64,000 bases of DNA from Lysinibacillus sphaericus (GTDB lineage: Bacteria > Bacillota > Bacilli > Bacillales_A > Planococcaceae): assembly GCF_001629735.1 (NCBI RefSeq), contig NZ_CP015224.1, positions 3,410,001 through 3,474,000 on the forward strand, read 5' to 3'. How positions within the stretch are numbered: position 1 is the first letter of the stretch; every line of letters starts with the position of its first letter. The notes beneath the pieces are model-generated. The model had not been told where the DNA came from and did not search any database. It saw only the letters and a list, made by a program, of their open reading frames with translations. The position numbers and the translations under genes were made by a program. Shown one piece after another: positions 1 to 9,077 of the stretch.

Positions 1-77
1 CCTCGTAGTAAAAAGCTTACTAAACCACGCACAATCTCTTCTGTAACATTTACTAAAATAGGATCTGACTTATTCAA
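1..77 (-). CDS. ComFB-like protein, N-terminal fragment (runs off the window)
   Basis: The left edge holds the first 25 codons of a minus-strand gene. It opens with TTG at 77, seven bases after a GAGG ribosome site. The peptide begins LNKSDPILVNVTEEIVRG and continues as GLVSFLLR. The pattern of Asn-Val-x-Glu-Glu followed by an amphipathic helix resembles the start of ComFB/late-competence family proteins. Only a short fragment is visible, so the family name is a guess. That it is a real gene is more likely, because the ribosome site, start and open frame agree. Confidence 0.45.
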   Translation of the reverse strand, partial: MNKSDPILVNVTEEIVRGLVSFLLR

Positions 78-241
78 ACTTTCGCCTCATTTATATTGAA
101 TGCTTACATTACTCCTGAAACTATAATAGCCTTTAAAAAGTTCTTTTTCAAGAATCACTAGTAGCATCTATTCGCACAAAATTAGTAGTGTCAAAGTAAG
201 ATTAATCTCCTACTTTTTCCTGTTAAATCACATCTTACCTA

Positions 242-2365
242 CTACTTTTTTGCTTTTATTAGTCTTAATGAATTAAAAACAACTAATAAGGTTGCGCCCA
301 TATCTGCAAAAATTGCAATCCATAACGTTAGCCATCCGGGGATAACTAGCAGCAACGCAATTAATTTTAAGGCTAGGGCAAAAATAATATTTTCTTTGAT
401 AATACGTAGTGTTTTTCTGCTTAAGCCAATGGTGTATGGGAGCTTTGTTAAATCGTCACCCATTAAGGCAATATCCGCTGTCTCGAGAGCTGCATCTGTA
501 CCTGCTCCCCCCATTGCAATTCCTACATTTGCAGTTGCCAATGCTGGCGCATCATTTACACCATCTCCAACCATTGCTACGGCTCCAAACTGTGCACGTA
601 AATCTTTAATCGCCATTAATTTTTCCTCTGGTAATAAACCAGCACGCACATCTGTTACCTGTAATGATGTAGCAATAGCTTGGGCAGTAGGCTCTGCATC
701 ACCTGTTAGCATCACCATATGCTTAACTTTTAGGGCTTTTAATTTTAGCAATACATCCTTACTTTCATGACGTAATTGATCAGCAATCCCAATTAATCCA
801 ATGAGTTGGCTTTTCGAAACCGCTGCTACTACTGTCTTACCCTGTTCCTGCAGTTTTTTAACCTGATTTTCTATATTTTTATCGATAGAACCTAGTGTCG
901 AAGCCCATTTCATGCTACCTACATAAATAATCTGCTGATCAACCGTTGCAAAGGCTCCTTTGCCTGTGACTGATTGGAAATCAGTAGGCACTAGCTCAGA
1001 TAAATTCTTATCATGTAATCTATTTAATATGGCTTTTGCCAAAGGGTGTTGAGATTGTTTTTCTACTGCAGCTACAAGCTGTAGTACATAGTCCTCTGAC
1101 CAACCTTCCATTGTCACTATATCTGTGACTGCTGGCTGTCCTTCGGTTAATGTACCTGTTTTATCAAAGGCTACCGCTTCAATATGTCCTAATTGTTCTA
1201 AATGAATACCGCCCTTAATAAGGACACCCTGTCTTGCTGCGTTGCCAATCGCAGTGACAATAGCCACAGGTGTAGAAACAACGAGTGCACAAGGACATCC
1301 TACTACTAACACCGCTAAACCTTGGTAAATCCAGTGCTGCCAATCACCCATAAATAAAGGTGGAATGATAGCTACTAAAAAAGCAATAATTATAATAGCT
1401 GGTGTATAATACTTGGCAAATCGATCAACAAATTGCTGAGAAGGGGCTTTCTCTGCCTGTGCCTCTTCTACAAGATTAATAATCTTAGCAATTGTTGTGT
1501 CTTCTACTCGCTTTGTCACACGAACCTCAAGCGCGCCCTCTTCATTTAATGTACCTGCGAATACTTCATCATTCACTGTTTTATTCACCGGAATAGACTC
1601 ACCTGTTATAGCTGCTTGATTCACTGCAGATAACCCGCTAATGACAATACCATCCATCGCAATCTTTTGCCCAGGCTTTACAATTAAAATATCTCCTATC
1701 TCAATGTCTTCCGTCCGCAGTTCAAGCTCATGAAAATGTTCACCATGTGCTCTTTTGATGATAGCTGTTGGTGGAGCGATATCCATCAACCCTCGTATAG
1801 ATTGTCTTGCCTTATCCATGGAATAGGCTTCAAGTGCTTCACTTACAGCAAATAGAAAGACTACAACTGCCGCCTCTTCCCACTCCCCAATAATAGCAGC
1901 GCCAATAATAGCGATAGTCATAAGGGTCTTCATATCAAATTCAAAGCGAGCTAAATTACGGAAGCCCGTTTTAAAAATACCCATTCCCCCTACAAGAATC
2001 GCTATGATGAACATGGCTATCGGGATTGGGTTGGTCTCTCCCTGAATAGAAACAAATAAATATCCTAGTATGACAAAGAACAAAGATACCCCTGCCAAAA
2101 TATTTTCTTTCTTACGGTAAAAAGGTATAGATTTTTCAACTGCTCTCACTGCTGATTGGGACACCTTGATCCCATCAAAAGCACCTGCTTCTTCAATTTG
2201 ATTCACACTAATGTTACCGACTACTGTTATTTTAGAAGCACCGAAATTGACTTGTGCATCCTCCACTTCTGGTATGGCCTTTACATTTTTCTCAAACTTC
2301 GCAGCACAGCTGGCACAGGAAAGATTTTGCAATCTGTATTCTTGTTTAGTTGGCGTCGCTACCAT
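242..2365 (-). CDS. cadA: Heavy-metal P1B-type ATPase, CadA (Cd2+/Zn2+/Co2+ efflux)
   Basis: This membrane pump exports divalent soft metals using ATP. Counting from the chosen start, an N-terminal HMA domain has the metal-binding CASC motif at residues 17-20. The phosphatase motif TGES lies at about 254, the transmembrane CPC metal site at about 357, the phosphorylation motif DKTGTLTEG at about 401 and the hinge GDGVNDAPAL in the C-terminal third. A KQSQHPLAKAI stretch supplies the P1B His-Pro motif. At 707 residues it has the normal CadA length. I chose the ATG at 2365 because a GAGGGG site sits eight bases upstream; the 11-codon longer frame has none. It overlaps the end of cadC by 20 bases, so the two are an operon. 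The exact metal range cannot be read from sequence. Confidence 0.93.
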   Translation of the reverse strand: MVATPTKQEYRLQNLSCASCAAKFEKNVKAIPEVEDAQVNFGASKITVVGNISVNQIEEAGAFDGIKVSQSAVRAVEKSIPFYRKKENILAGVSLFFVILGYLFVSIQGETNPIPIAMFIIAILVGGMGIFKTGFRNLARFEFDMKTLMTIAIIGAAIIGEWEEAAVVVFLFAVSEALEAYSMDKARQSIRGLMDIAPPTAIIKRAHGEHFHELELRTEDIEIGDILIVKPGQKIAMDGIVISGLSAVNQAAITGESIPVNKTVNDEVFAGTLNEEGALEVRVTKRVEDTTIAKIINLVEEAQAEKAPSQQFVDRFAKYYTPAIIIIAFLVAIIPPLFMGDWQHWIYQGLAVLVVGCPCALVVSTPVAIVTAIGNAARQGVLIKGGIHLEQLGHIEAVAFDKTGTLTEGQPAVTDIVTMEGWSEDYVLQLVAAVEKQSQHPLAKAILNRLHDKNLSELVPTDFQSVTGKGAFATVDQQIIYVGSMKWASTLGSIDKNIENQVKKLQEQGKTVVAAVSKSQLIGLIGIADQLRHESKDVLLKLKALKVKHMVMLTGDAEPTAQAIATSLQVTDVRAGLLPEEKLMAIKDLRAQFGAVAMVGDGVNDAPALATANVGIAMGGAGTDAALETADIALMGDDLTKLPYTIGLSRKTLRIIKENIIFALALKLIALLLVIPGWLTLWIAIFADMGATLLVVFNSLRLIKAKK

Positions 2366-2717
2366 TCGCAATCCCCTCTTTCGCATGTTCATAGGCAATT
2401 GTTACAATTTGAAATACATGCTCATCCGCTAAAGAGTAATACATTTGCTTCCCTTTGCGGTGTGACTTTGCTAAATTATTATCTTTTAAATAACGTAAAT
2501 GATGTGATGCTGTTGCGACTGACGAGCCAATAATCGATGCTACATCACAAACACATAATTCATCCTCCACCGTTAAAGCAAAGGCAATTTTAAGTCTTGT
2601 TTCATCAGATAATGCTTTTAGAAACTTTGCTACCCCTGATAAATCAGGCATTTGTTGTTGTACCTTGGTGACAGCTTCTTCATGTACTTGCGTCACCTCA
2701 CAAATTTCTTTCGGCAT
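2346..2717 (-). CDS. cadC: ArsR/SmtB-family metal-sensing repressor CadC
   Basis: This 123-residue winged-helix repressor represses the cad operon and leaves DNA when it binds Cd, Zn or Pb. The diagnostic ELCVCDVA segment carries metal ligands Cys55 and Cys57 in the recognition-domain helix. Cys6 in the N-terminal arm matches the Cys7 ligand of Staphylococcus CadC. The second arm cysteine of the classical site is absent, with His12 nearby instead. ASHHLRYLK is the DNA-recognition helix. The gene is first in the operon, directly downstream of two inverted repeats that look like CadC operators. Confidence 0.93.
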   Translation of the reverse strand: MPKEICEVTQVHEEAVTKVQQQMPDLSGVAKFLKALSDETRLKIAFALTVEDELCVCDVASIIGSSVATASHHLRYLKDNNLAKSHRKGKQMYYSLADEHVFQIVTIAYEHAKEGIANGSDAN

Positions 2718-2730
2718 AGTCTTTCACCTC

Positions 2731-2750
2731 ATTCAAATATTCGTTTGATT
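2731..2750 (-). promoter_or_regulatory. Proximal CadC-type operator (imperfect)
   Basis: ATTCAAA and TTTGATT are separated by six bases, an inverted repeat with one mismatch. It resembles the 7-6-7 CadC/SmtB operator and lies 14 bases upstream of the cadC start. Confidence 0.55.
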
Positions 2751-2779
2751 GTATTCAATGTAACATATTATTCCATCTT

Positions 2780-2799
2780 ATTCAAATGAATGTTTGAAT
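2780..2799 (-). promoter_or_regulatory. Distal CadC-type operator (perfect 7-6-7 inverted repeat)
   Basis: ATTCAAA, six bases, then TTTGAAT form a perfect inverted repeat like the Staphylococcus cad operator. It lies about 60 bases upstream of the cadC ATG, where the promoter is expected. With the proximal copy it forms a double operator about 49 bases apart. Confidence 0.7.
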
Positions 2800-2818
2800 G
2801 TTGTGATTTATATCCTAG

Positions 2819-2858
2819 TAAAAAAAATTAACGTACTTTATAAGTACGCTAATCTTTT
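2819..2858 (-). terminator. Terminator after the penicillin acylase gene
   Basis: An 11-bp stem with a GU pair (TTAGCGTACTT/AAGTACGTTAA) around a 3-base loop is followed on the minus strand by eight T residues. It lies directly after the stop codon at 2862. Confidence 0.75.
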
Positions 2859-2861
2859 TTG

Positions 2862-5231
2862 TTACTGCGCTTTTAAATTTAATGTTTTACCTTTAATATC
2901 TTCCTGTTTTACAAAAGTTTGATGATAATCACCATTTGCCCAATCAATTACTTGGTCTTGGTACCAATCCGACTTTATATGACCACTTTGACCAGGTCCA
3001 ACAATATGATAGGCTGAGCCTAAATCACCCACATCCACAACAAAACGCCAAGAAGCACCATGATCCACATTACCAGAAAGATCATTATCTGCAGCCTGTA
3101 CCGTCACCTTGGAGCCACCAATTGGCACCTTTTTAGCATTAAAATAGGCAGCTAAAATTGGCGAAGCACCTCCTAAAGTATGATTAAAAGTGAGCTGGTG
3201 AAAATCGCCCCATGTCCACTTAGAAACATTTTTACCAAATTGATCTTCTAATTGTGTAATAGTAAGCTCAAGTGCCTTGTAAACGGTTGCATCAACCCCA
3301 CCTTGCTCCTCTATCCAAATACTCTTACCACCTGCATAGGCCGTCCGTAAAAGCTGATCTGTAATATTAAATTTCCCATGCATGATGTTGTACATATCTA
3401 CAGGCATTTGATCTTTAAACAATACTTCCTGTAATTTGGTCATCAGTGTATGGAATACGAGTGGTGCTCCTGATTCCTTAGCATCAACCATATCCCAATC
3501 CTCTAGCATAGCGATAACCTCTGCGTACTTACCATCCTGATCTTGCGCTTTTATCGATGTTAATAAACTAGGAAGGAATTCCCTTGCATAGAGATTATGT
3601 TGATCCATTTGCAAGTTCATCATATCCTCAACCGTTATCGAATCATTCGCCTCAAGTACTTCTTTAATCCGTTCAAAACGGTAAGGCTGAGCCCAGAAAT
3701 CTGTAATGTGATAAGGATATTCCTCTCCTACCACTTGATTATTAGCGGTCGCAATAAAGCCTTCCTTTGGATTCACTACTGTTGGCAGCTCATCCCATGG
3801 AATAAAACCCTCCCAACCATAGTCACTAGAATCACCTGGAACTGGCAATTGACCATCGCCTATCTTACGAATAGGGATTTGACCATTTGCTTTATAAGCA
3901 ATTGTGCCATCCTTCGAGGCAAAAACGAAGTTCTGCGCAGGGGCCTTAAAGTCTTCTAAAGCTTTTTCAAAGTCATCCCAGGATTTCGCTTTATTAAAAC
4001 CAATTACTGCACGTAATTCCGCAGTCGGCTGAAGTGCTGTCCACTGCATTGAAAATTGTGCAGTTGGCTTGGTATCTTTGAATGCCAGATCCGTCATAAT
4101 TGGACCATGGCGTGTCACAACCACTTCAAAGTCTACAGTTTCTCCTTCCTTCACTTTAATAGATTCATCACGTATCTCGGCCTGCTCCCACTTCCCATCG
4201 TAGCGGAATTGTGTGGAATTATTAGGATTTGGTATTTCAATATATAAATCCTGCACATCTGGGCCAACATTTGTTACACCCCATGCTATATCATCGTTAT
4301 GACCTAAAATAATACCTGGAATTCCTGCAAAAATGACACCACTAACATTTTGTTGCGGGGACTGCAGATGCATCTGATACCAAATAGATGGAGTACTTAA
4401 ACCTAGGTGAGGGTCATCCGCCAAAATAGGTGTGCCAGATTTAGTTTTCTCTCCAGAAACAACCCAGTTATTACTGCCATTAAATTCATTAGGCAATAGA
4501 TTTGGATTAAATTGCCCTACTACCGCAACAGGATTTTGAATATTTGCCTCAATAATAGATGAGGCATTCTCAGGATATTTAATAAATAATTCTTTCGCCT
4601 TATCTTCATCAAAATTTTGTAAAGCCCAGTGTCGGAAGGCAAGTGTATTCCAATTCCCCCCCAGATCATAAGCCATATACTTCCCAATCGTTAAAGAATC
4701 CACGACGGACCATTCCTCTGGCTCGTAGCCCAATAAAGAAAATTCATAGCTTAAAGTTTTATTTTCCTTAGCCTGTTCAATAAATGCATTTACCCCTTCT
4801 GCATACCACTTTAATACTTGCTTGCTTTCCTCATCATAAGCCGCGAGTGATTTCTCAGCGGCATTGCGTAAGCTAAAAGTACGAAAATGTTTGTCCGTAT
4901 TTATCGTCGCTTCTCCAATAATCTCTGATAATCGGCCACTCGCCTGTCTTCTTGCTAAATCCATTTGAAACAATCGATCTTGTGCTTGAACATAACCTTG
5001 CGCGCGATACAAATCAGCATCTGTCTTTGCAAAAATATGAGGAATCCCTTTGTCATCCCTTGTAACCTTCACATCCTGATCTAAAATATTGACTGCTAAC
5101 TCACCATCAATTATCGGCTTAGATTTATTCATAAACCATGTAAATCCGATAAAAGCTACGATTGCTAAAGTCGCTACGATTCCTGCAATGACGATGAGCC
5201 ACTTTCTCCATTTGAACTTTCTCTTTTCCAC
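2862..5231 (-). CDS. Penicillin acylase family protein (membrane-anchored Ntn hydrolase)
   Basis: This is an N-terminal-nucleophile hydrolase of the penicillin G acylase/aculeacin acylase group. These are made as one chain and self-cleave into alpha and beta subunits. A lysine-rich start is followed by one transmembrane segment at about residues 10-35, so the enzyme is exported and tethered outside. The new N-terminal serine after cleavage would be Ser253 in GSNNWVVSG, preceded by Gly as the family requires. The downstream PILADDPHL segment is also typical. At 789 residues it is full length. I chose GTG at 5231 because AGAGGGGG lies eight bases upstream. The gene is monocistronic. Substrate is unknown; penicillin, N-acyl amino acids and acyl-homoserine lactones are all handled by relatives. 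Confidence 0.88.
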   Translation of the reverse strand: MEKRKFKWRKWLIVIAGIVATLAIVAFIGFTWFMNKSKPIIDGELAVNILDQDVKVTRDDKGIPHIFAKTDADLYRAQGYVQAQDRLFQMDLARRQASGRLSEIIGEATINTDKHFRTFSLRNAAEKSLAAYDEESKQVLKWYAEGVNAFIEQAKENKTLSYEFSLLGYEPEEWSVVDSLTIGKYMAYDLGGNWNTLAFRHWALQNFDEDKAKELFIKYPENASSIIEANIQNPVAVVGQFNPNLLPNEFNGSNNWVVSGEKTKSGTPILADDPHLGLSTPSIWYQMHLQSPQQNVSGVIFAGIPGIILGHNDDIAWGVTNVGPDVQDLYIEIPNPNNSTQFRYDGKWEQAEIRDESIKVKEGETVDFEVVVTRHGPIMTDLAFKDTKPTAQFSMQWTALQPTAELRAVIGFNKAKSWDDFEKALEDFKAPAQNFVFASKDGTIAYKANGQIPIRKIGDGQLPVPGDSSDYGWEGFIPWDELPTVVNPKEGFIATANNQVVGEEYPYHITDFWAQPYRFERIKEVLEANDSITVEDMMNLQMDQHNLYAREFLPSLLTSIKAQDQDGKYAEVIAMLEDWDMVDAKESGAPLVFHTLMTKLQEVLFKDQMPVDMYNIMHGKFNITDQLLRTAYAGGKSIWIEEQGGVDATVYKALELTITQLEDQFGKNVSKWTWGDFHQLTFNHTLGGASPILAAYFNAKKVPIGGSKVTVQAADNDLSGNVDHGASWRFVVDVGDLGSAYHIVGPGQSGHIKSDWYQDQVIDWANGDYHQTFVKQEDIKGKTLNLKAQ

Positions 5232-5546
5232 CTTATTACCCCCTCTGTGCACTATATTCCTTACTACCTCTCAAAATCCTTAAAATAATGTCCAAAAGAT
5301 TATAGCAGGTGGATATTTGTTTTTCATGTAAGTAATTCACTCTATAAATACAATTTTCTGTCAACACCCACTATTAGACTAGTATAAACAATTGGATATA
5401 CCTAGGCTACAGAGCATTGTTAAAAAACATATCTATCTGTATATTAGCTTCCTTTCATTAGTCTCTTTTTTTGAATGAACTACTATAATTCTATTATTCT
5501 TACAAAGAAAAACCGTATTTCCATATAGAAAATACGATTTTAAATG
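5232..5546. other. Intergenic region, no gene seen
   Basis: AT-rich spacer between exoA and the acylase gene. Apart from the exoA terminator at its left end I see no open frame with a ribosome site and no clear promoter. Confidence 0.5.
5508..5538 (-). terminator. Terminator after exoA
   Basis: On the minus strand CGTATTT pairs with AAATACG around a short loop, then GGTTTTTCTTT follows. It lies just beyond the exoA stop. Confidence 0.65.
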
Positions 5547-6302
5547 CTAGACATGTAGTTGTAATTCAATGGGACAATGATCGCTGCCCATGATGTGCGG
5601 GTGAATAGTTGCTTGGTTTATTTGGTTTTTTAATTGCTCCGAAACAATAAAGTAGTCGATGCGCCAACCGATATTTCGTTCACGTACTTTATTCATATAG
5701 GACCACCATGTAAAATGGTCAGTTTCATTTGGATGCTTGTATCTGAAAGAATCTACAAAACCGCTTGCTAAAAGCTCCGAAAATTTTGCACGCTCCTCAT
5801 ATGTAAATCCTGAATTACCTATATTCGATTTAGCATTTTTCAAATCTATTTCAGTGTGTGCAACATTTAGGTCTCCGCAATAGACAACTGGCTTCTTGCT
5901 ATTCAGGTCTTGTAAATAGCTCGCTAAATGCTCTTCCCAAGTTAGGCGAAGTGGTAATCTCGCTAAATCACGCTGTGCATTGGGTGTATAAACATTTACT
6001 AAATAAAAATCTTCATATTCTAAAGTAATAATCCTACCCTCATCCTGAGAATCTTCATCTCCAACTCCATACTTAACGGACAACGGTGTATGCTTTGTAA
6101 ATATAGCCGTACCAGAGTAGCCTTTCTTTTGAGCATAGTTCCAATATTGCTCATATCCATCTAGCGCAAGCTCCACTTGTCCAGCCTGACATTTAGTTTC
6201 TTGGATACAAAAAAAATCTGCCTCTATTTGATGAAAGAAATCTAGAAAGCCTTTCCCCAGACAAGCCCTAATCCCATTGACATTCCATGAAATAAATTTC
6301 AT
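5547..6302 (-). CDS. exoA: Exodeoxyribonuclease III / AP endonuclease
   Basis: This enzyme cuts DNA at abasic sites in base-excision repair and degrades 3' ends. The EEP-fold motifs are all present: WNVNGIRA near the start, IQETK (metal-binding Glu), YTPNAQRD, CGDLNVAH (catalytic Asp/Asn), RIDYFIVS and the terminal GSDHCPI (catalytic Asp-His). From the ATG at 6302, six bases after GAGG, it is 251 residues, the length of B. subtilis ExoA (252). A 13-codon longer frame adds residues that match nothing in the family. A terminator separates it from murB upstream. Confidence 0.95.
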   Translation of the reverse strand: MKFISWNVNGIRACLGKGFLDFFHQIEADFFCIQETKCQAGQVELALDGYEQYWNYAQKKGYSGTAIFTKHTPLSVKYGVGDEDSQDEGRIITLEYEDFYLVNVYTPNAQRDLARLPLRLTWEEHLASYLQDLNSKKPVVYCGDLNVAHTEIDLKNAKSNIGNSGFTYEERAKFSELLASGFVDSFRYKHPNETDHFTWWSYMNKVRERNIGWRIDYFIVSEQLKNQINQATIHPHIMGSDHCPIELQLHV

Positions 6303-6317
6303 CTTATCCTCACTCCT

Positions 6318-6356
6318 TAAAAAAAACGCCCTTCGACTCAAGCGAAGAGCGTCCCA
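6318..6356 (-). terminator. Terminator after murB
   Basis: ACGCTCTTCG pairs with CGAAGGGCGT (one GU) around a six-base loop, followed on the minus strand by eight T residues. It overlaps the murB stop region. Confidence 0.85.
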
Positions 6357-7271
6357 TTATAGATCATCACCAACAATTTTAACTTCTGTTTCTAATTCGA
6401 CACCAAATTTTTCCTTCACAATACGCTGTACCATTTGAATAGTTGCTATATAATCAGAAGCAGTAGCATTGCCTTTATTGACAATAAAACCTGCATGCTT
6501 TGTAGAGACTTCTGCACCGCCTACCCCTTTGCCTTGTAAGCCACTATCTTGAATAAGCTTACCTGCAAAATGACCTGGTGGACGTTTAAAAACACTTCCA
6601 GCAGATGGATATTCTAATGGTTGCTTTGATTCTCGCTGAAATGTTAAGTCGGCAATCTTCGCATCAATTTCATCTTGTTTGCCAGTAGCTAATTGGAACT
6701 CTGAGGATAACACATAATAGCCTTTCTTCGCAATAATGCTTTTACGATAGCCAAGTTCAAGCTCTTCCTTTGACAAGGTTAAAACTTCTCCCTCTTTTGT
6801 TAACACCTTAGATGAAACAATAATATCTTTAATCTCACCGCCATAAGCTCCTGCGTTCATAGCCATTGCACCGCCTATTGATCCAGGGATACCGCAGGCA
6901 AATTCAAAGCCTGTTAAGGTTGCTTTTGCGGATAGTTTTGACACATCTTTAATCAGCGCACCACTTTGGGCATAAACATGTTCACCATTAATCCGAATTT
7001 CATCTAAATTTGAAAATGTAACAACGATTCCTCTATGACCACCATCACGAACAACCATATTAGATCCGTTACCTAACATTAATAAAGGAATATTATTTAT
7101 ATATGCATAGCGAATTACAAATGCTGCTTCTTCTTCTGTATCAGGAAGAACAAAAACATCTGCTTTGCCACCTAATTTTGTCATTGTATATTGTTGTAAA
7201 GATTCATCTAACTTAATATTGGCAGGACTAATGCTCTTCGCTAAATCCTTTGCCCATTGTTGTTTTGTCAT
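6357..7271 (-). CDS. murB: UDP-N-acetylenolpyruvoylglucosamine reductase MurB
   Basis: This FAD enzyme reduces UDP-GlcNAc-enolpyruvate to UDP-MurNAc with NADPH, the second committed step of peptidoglycan synthesis. The N-terminal FAD-binding domain has LGNGSN at residues 66-71 and GAYGGEIKD. The C-terminal MurB domain has SAGSVFKRP, which carries the catalytic serine, and KHAGFIVNKGNATASDY. The 304-residue length and lack of the extra Tyr loop fit the type II MurB of Firmicutes. It stands alone, flanked by terminators. Confidence 0.96.
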   Translation of the reverse strand: MTKQQWAKDLAKSISPANIKLDESLQQYTMTKLGGKADVFVLPDTEEEAAFVIRYAYINNIPLLMLGNGSNMVVRDGGHRGIVVTFSNLDEIRINGEHVYAQSGALIKDVSKLSAKATLTGFEFACGIPGSIGGAMAMNAGAYGGEIKDIIVSSKVLTKEGEVLTLSKEELELGYRKSIIAKKGYYVLSSEFQLATGKQDEIDAKIADLTFQRESKQPLEYPSAGSVFKRPPGHFAGKLIQDSGLQGKGVGGAEVSTKHAGFIVNKGNATASDYIATIQMVQRIVKEKFGVELETEVKIVGDDL

Positions 7272-7479
7272 GAGAGCTAATTCCTTTCTAACGTCCTTCT
7301 TACTCTACACCAGTATGGATTTAGAACCCCAATTTGACAAGTAAAATGAAGGGTATTTTTATCTCACATAAAAAGACAGGTAGGTCTTGTGCAGAGATGA
7401 TGAATATTATAAAGAAAATTGACAGTCATTCCAAGTGTCGTTTTTGGCACAATATTACCTAAAGGACAAAGGACTTATT

Positions 7480-7785
7480 TTAGAGCCAGCTACTTGCCCA
7501 TGTTTCAATATTGCGGATAGCCCCTTCTAATGCTTGCCCTTTATCTGTTAATGAATATTCAACTCGTACTGGAACCTCAGAATACACTTTACGTTCAACA
7601 AGCCCTTCTTTTTCCAGTTCCTTTAAGCGTTCTGATAATAAACGCCCACTAACAGGTAATGCTGACTCTATTTCATTAAAACGCTGCGATCCATCTAATA
7701 ATTGATATAATATTAAACCCGTCCATCGTTTTCCAATTAAATCCATTGCTTTAGCTAAACGAGGACATAAAGTTGTCTCATTCAT
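7480..7785 (-). CDS. HxlR-family winged-helix regulator
   Basis: This 101-residue MarR-like regulator shows the full HxlR signature: a conserved Cys7 in NETTLCPRL, then GKRWTGLILYQL, RFNEIESAL, GRLLSERLKELE and VRVEYSLTDKG. Relatives often sense electrophiles, aldehydes or thiol stress through the N-terminal cysteine. It has a clear AGAGGTG site before its ATG. It is divergent from yceI and shares a 357-base intergenic region with it, so control of yceI and of itself is likely. The signal is not known. Confidence 0.9.
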   Translation of the reverse strand: MNETTLCPRLAKAMDLIGKRWTGLILYQLLDGSQRFNEIESALPVSGRLLSERLKELEKEGLVERKVYSEVPVRVEYSLTDKGQALEGAIRNIETWASSWL

Positions 7786-8142
7786 ATTTCTTCACCTCTA
7801 TGTACCTATTGTAACGATTATTAAAGGAAATGTAAATTTAGAGTAACTTATTTACATAACATAATTTATACACTTTTATATACTTAATTACAAAAAGTAA
7901 CTTTTGAATTTTCGTCTTTTCATAATCACGGCGGAACTTACCATCGTTAAAACATCTGTCCTCCTAATCATAAAATGCCATAGATATCAGTAATGTGACT
8001 AACTATTTATTTACGTATTGTAAATGTTCACAGTTTACACTTTTATGGAAGGTTATCCTTTCCTATTTATGAAAAATACATTGAATATGGTATTTGTTTA
8101 CTTTATTATTCGTTGTAGAATGCTGTTTTAGGGGGTTTTTAT
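7786..8142. other. Divergent regulatory region between the HxlR gene and yceI
   Basis: This region holds the yceI promoter at its right end. The octamer AGTAACTT occurs twice, at about 7842 and 7895, on the hxlR side; these could be regulator sites. No gene is seen. Confidence 0.45.
8081..8109 (+). promoter_or_regulatory. Sigma-A promoter of yceI
   Basis: A -35 TTGAAT and -10 TATTAT are separated by exactly 17 bases. Transcription would start near 8116, 15 bases before the GGGGG ribosome site at 8131-8135. This supports translation from 8143. Confidence 0.7.
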
Positions 8143-8670
8143 ATAAAAAAATACACTATTGATGTCAGTCATTCCACACTTAGCTTTTCTGTACGACATA
8201 TGATGATATCTAAAATTCACGGTACATTCGAATCGTACAACGCTGAAATTGCTGCAGTCAATATTGAGAAAATGCAGGATGCAAGTATTTCTATTACCAT
8301 TGCAGTGGCTAGTGTCTCCACAAAAAATCATGACCGTGATATACACCTTGTGTCTCCAGACTTTTTTGATGCAGACGTTTATCCAAAAATAGTCTTTACC
8401 TCTACATATATTGATAAACAAAATGATAATAATTTTTTAATACATGGGGATTTAACGATTAAAAATATAACAAGGCCTATCGTATTTACAACAGTATATA
8501 CAGGAAACGGTGTTAATCCTTGGGCACAAGAAGTATATGGCTTTCAGGCAAAGGCACAAATTGATCGCCGTGATTTTAATTTAGTCTATAATACGATTTT
8601 AGAAACAGGCGGCATATTAATCAGTGATGAGATTGACATAGTGGTAGATGTCGAGTTAAGCCCCCTTTAG
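8143..8670 (+). CDS. YceI-family lipid-binding-fold protein, apparent ATA start
   Basis: YceI proteins are lipocalin-like barrels that bind isoprenoid or amphiphilic ligands. The family-typical opening KKYTIDVSHSTLSFSVRHMM is all in frame, but the first codon, seven bases after GGGGG, reads ATA and not ATG. No ATG, GTG or TTG occurs in frame before the ATG at 8200, which would delete the first strand and part of the conserved SVRHMMISKIHGTF block. With ATA the protein is 175 residues, normal for the family; from 8200 it is 156. Later blocks such as PKIVFTST, GDLTIKNITRP and IDRRDF are intact. No signal peptide is present. I am sure of the family and unsure how translation starts. Confidence 0.82.
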   Translation: MKKYTIDVSHSTLSFSVRHMMISKIHGTFESYNAEIAAVNIEKMQDASISITIAVASVSTKNHDRDIHLVSPDFFDADVYPKIVFTSTYIDKQNDNNFLIHGDLTIKNITRPIVFTTVYTGNGVNPWAQEVYGFQAKAQIDRRDFNLVYNTILETGGILISDEIDIVVDVELSPL

Positions 8671-8705
8671 TTATAGATTTACCTTAAGGAAAGAGGGAAC
8701 TATAA

Positions 8706-9077
8706 ATGCTATGGTTTCATAACGGGATTACATTTGAATCGAGCTTTATTACAATCGTCTTTTTTATCGTTTTTGGTAGCATCGCTTTCAGCCTTATTAA
8801 AGCTACTGTCACCTGGTCTACCAATAATCAATCACAAACCTTTACTATACCCGTTAAGGTTGTGACAAAACGTACGAATATTCGGGGAGGTTCCAATCAT
8901 TCTGCGGCATATACTTCTTATTTCATCACGTTTGAAGAACGAAATGGGGAGCGTCAGGAATTAAAAGTGAATGGTCGCGATTTTGGACAGCTAGTTGAGG
9001 GTGACACTGGCCTTTTAACATATCAGGGCACTCGCTTTCATACATTTGAAAGACAAAAAAGGGAGAGTAGCGATTAA
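8706..9077 (+). CDS. DUF2500 family membrane protein
   Basis: This is a 123-residue protein with one N-terminal transmembrane segment at about residues 12-32, followed by a soluble beta-rich domain. The core matches DUF2500: VKVVTKRT, TSYFITFEERNGER, EGDTGLLTYQGTRF and a final FERQ. Function is unknown. It starts 35 bases after yceI with its own AGAGGG site and is probably cotranscribed with it. Confidence 0.85.
   Translation: MLWFHNGITFESSFITIVFFIVFGSIAFSLIKATVTWSTNNQSQTFTIPVKVVTKRTNIRGGSNHSAAYTSYFITFEERNGERQELKVNGRDFGQLVEGDTGLLTYQGTRFHTFERQKRESSD

Noticed and set aside
2156..2533. 125-codon plus-strand frame over cadA and cadC
   Set aside because: Shadow of two well-supported genes on the other strand.
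7511..7530. TTGCGG-containing stretch as a ComA box
   Set aside because: The second half (CCGCAA at the right spacing) is missing.
8128..8421. 97-codon minus-strand frame over the yceI gene
   Set aside because: It is the reverse-strand shadow of yceI, whose protein is clearly conserved.
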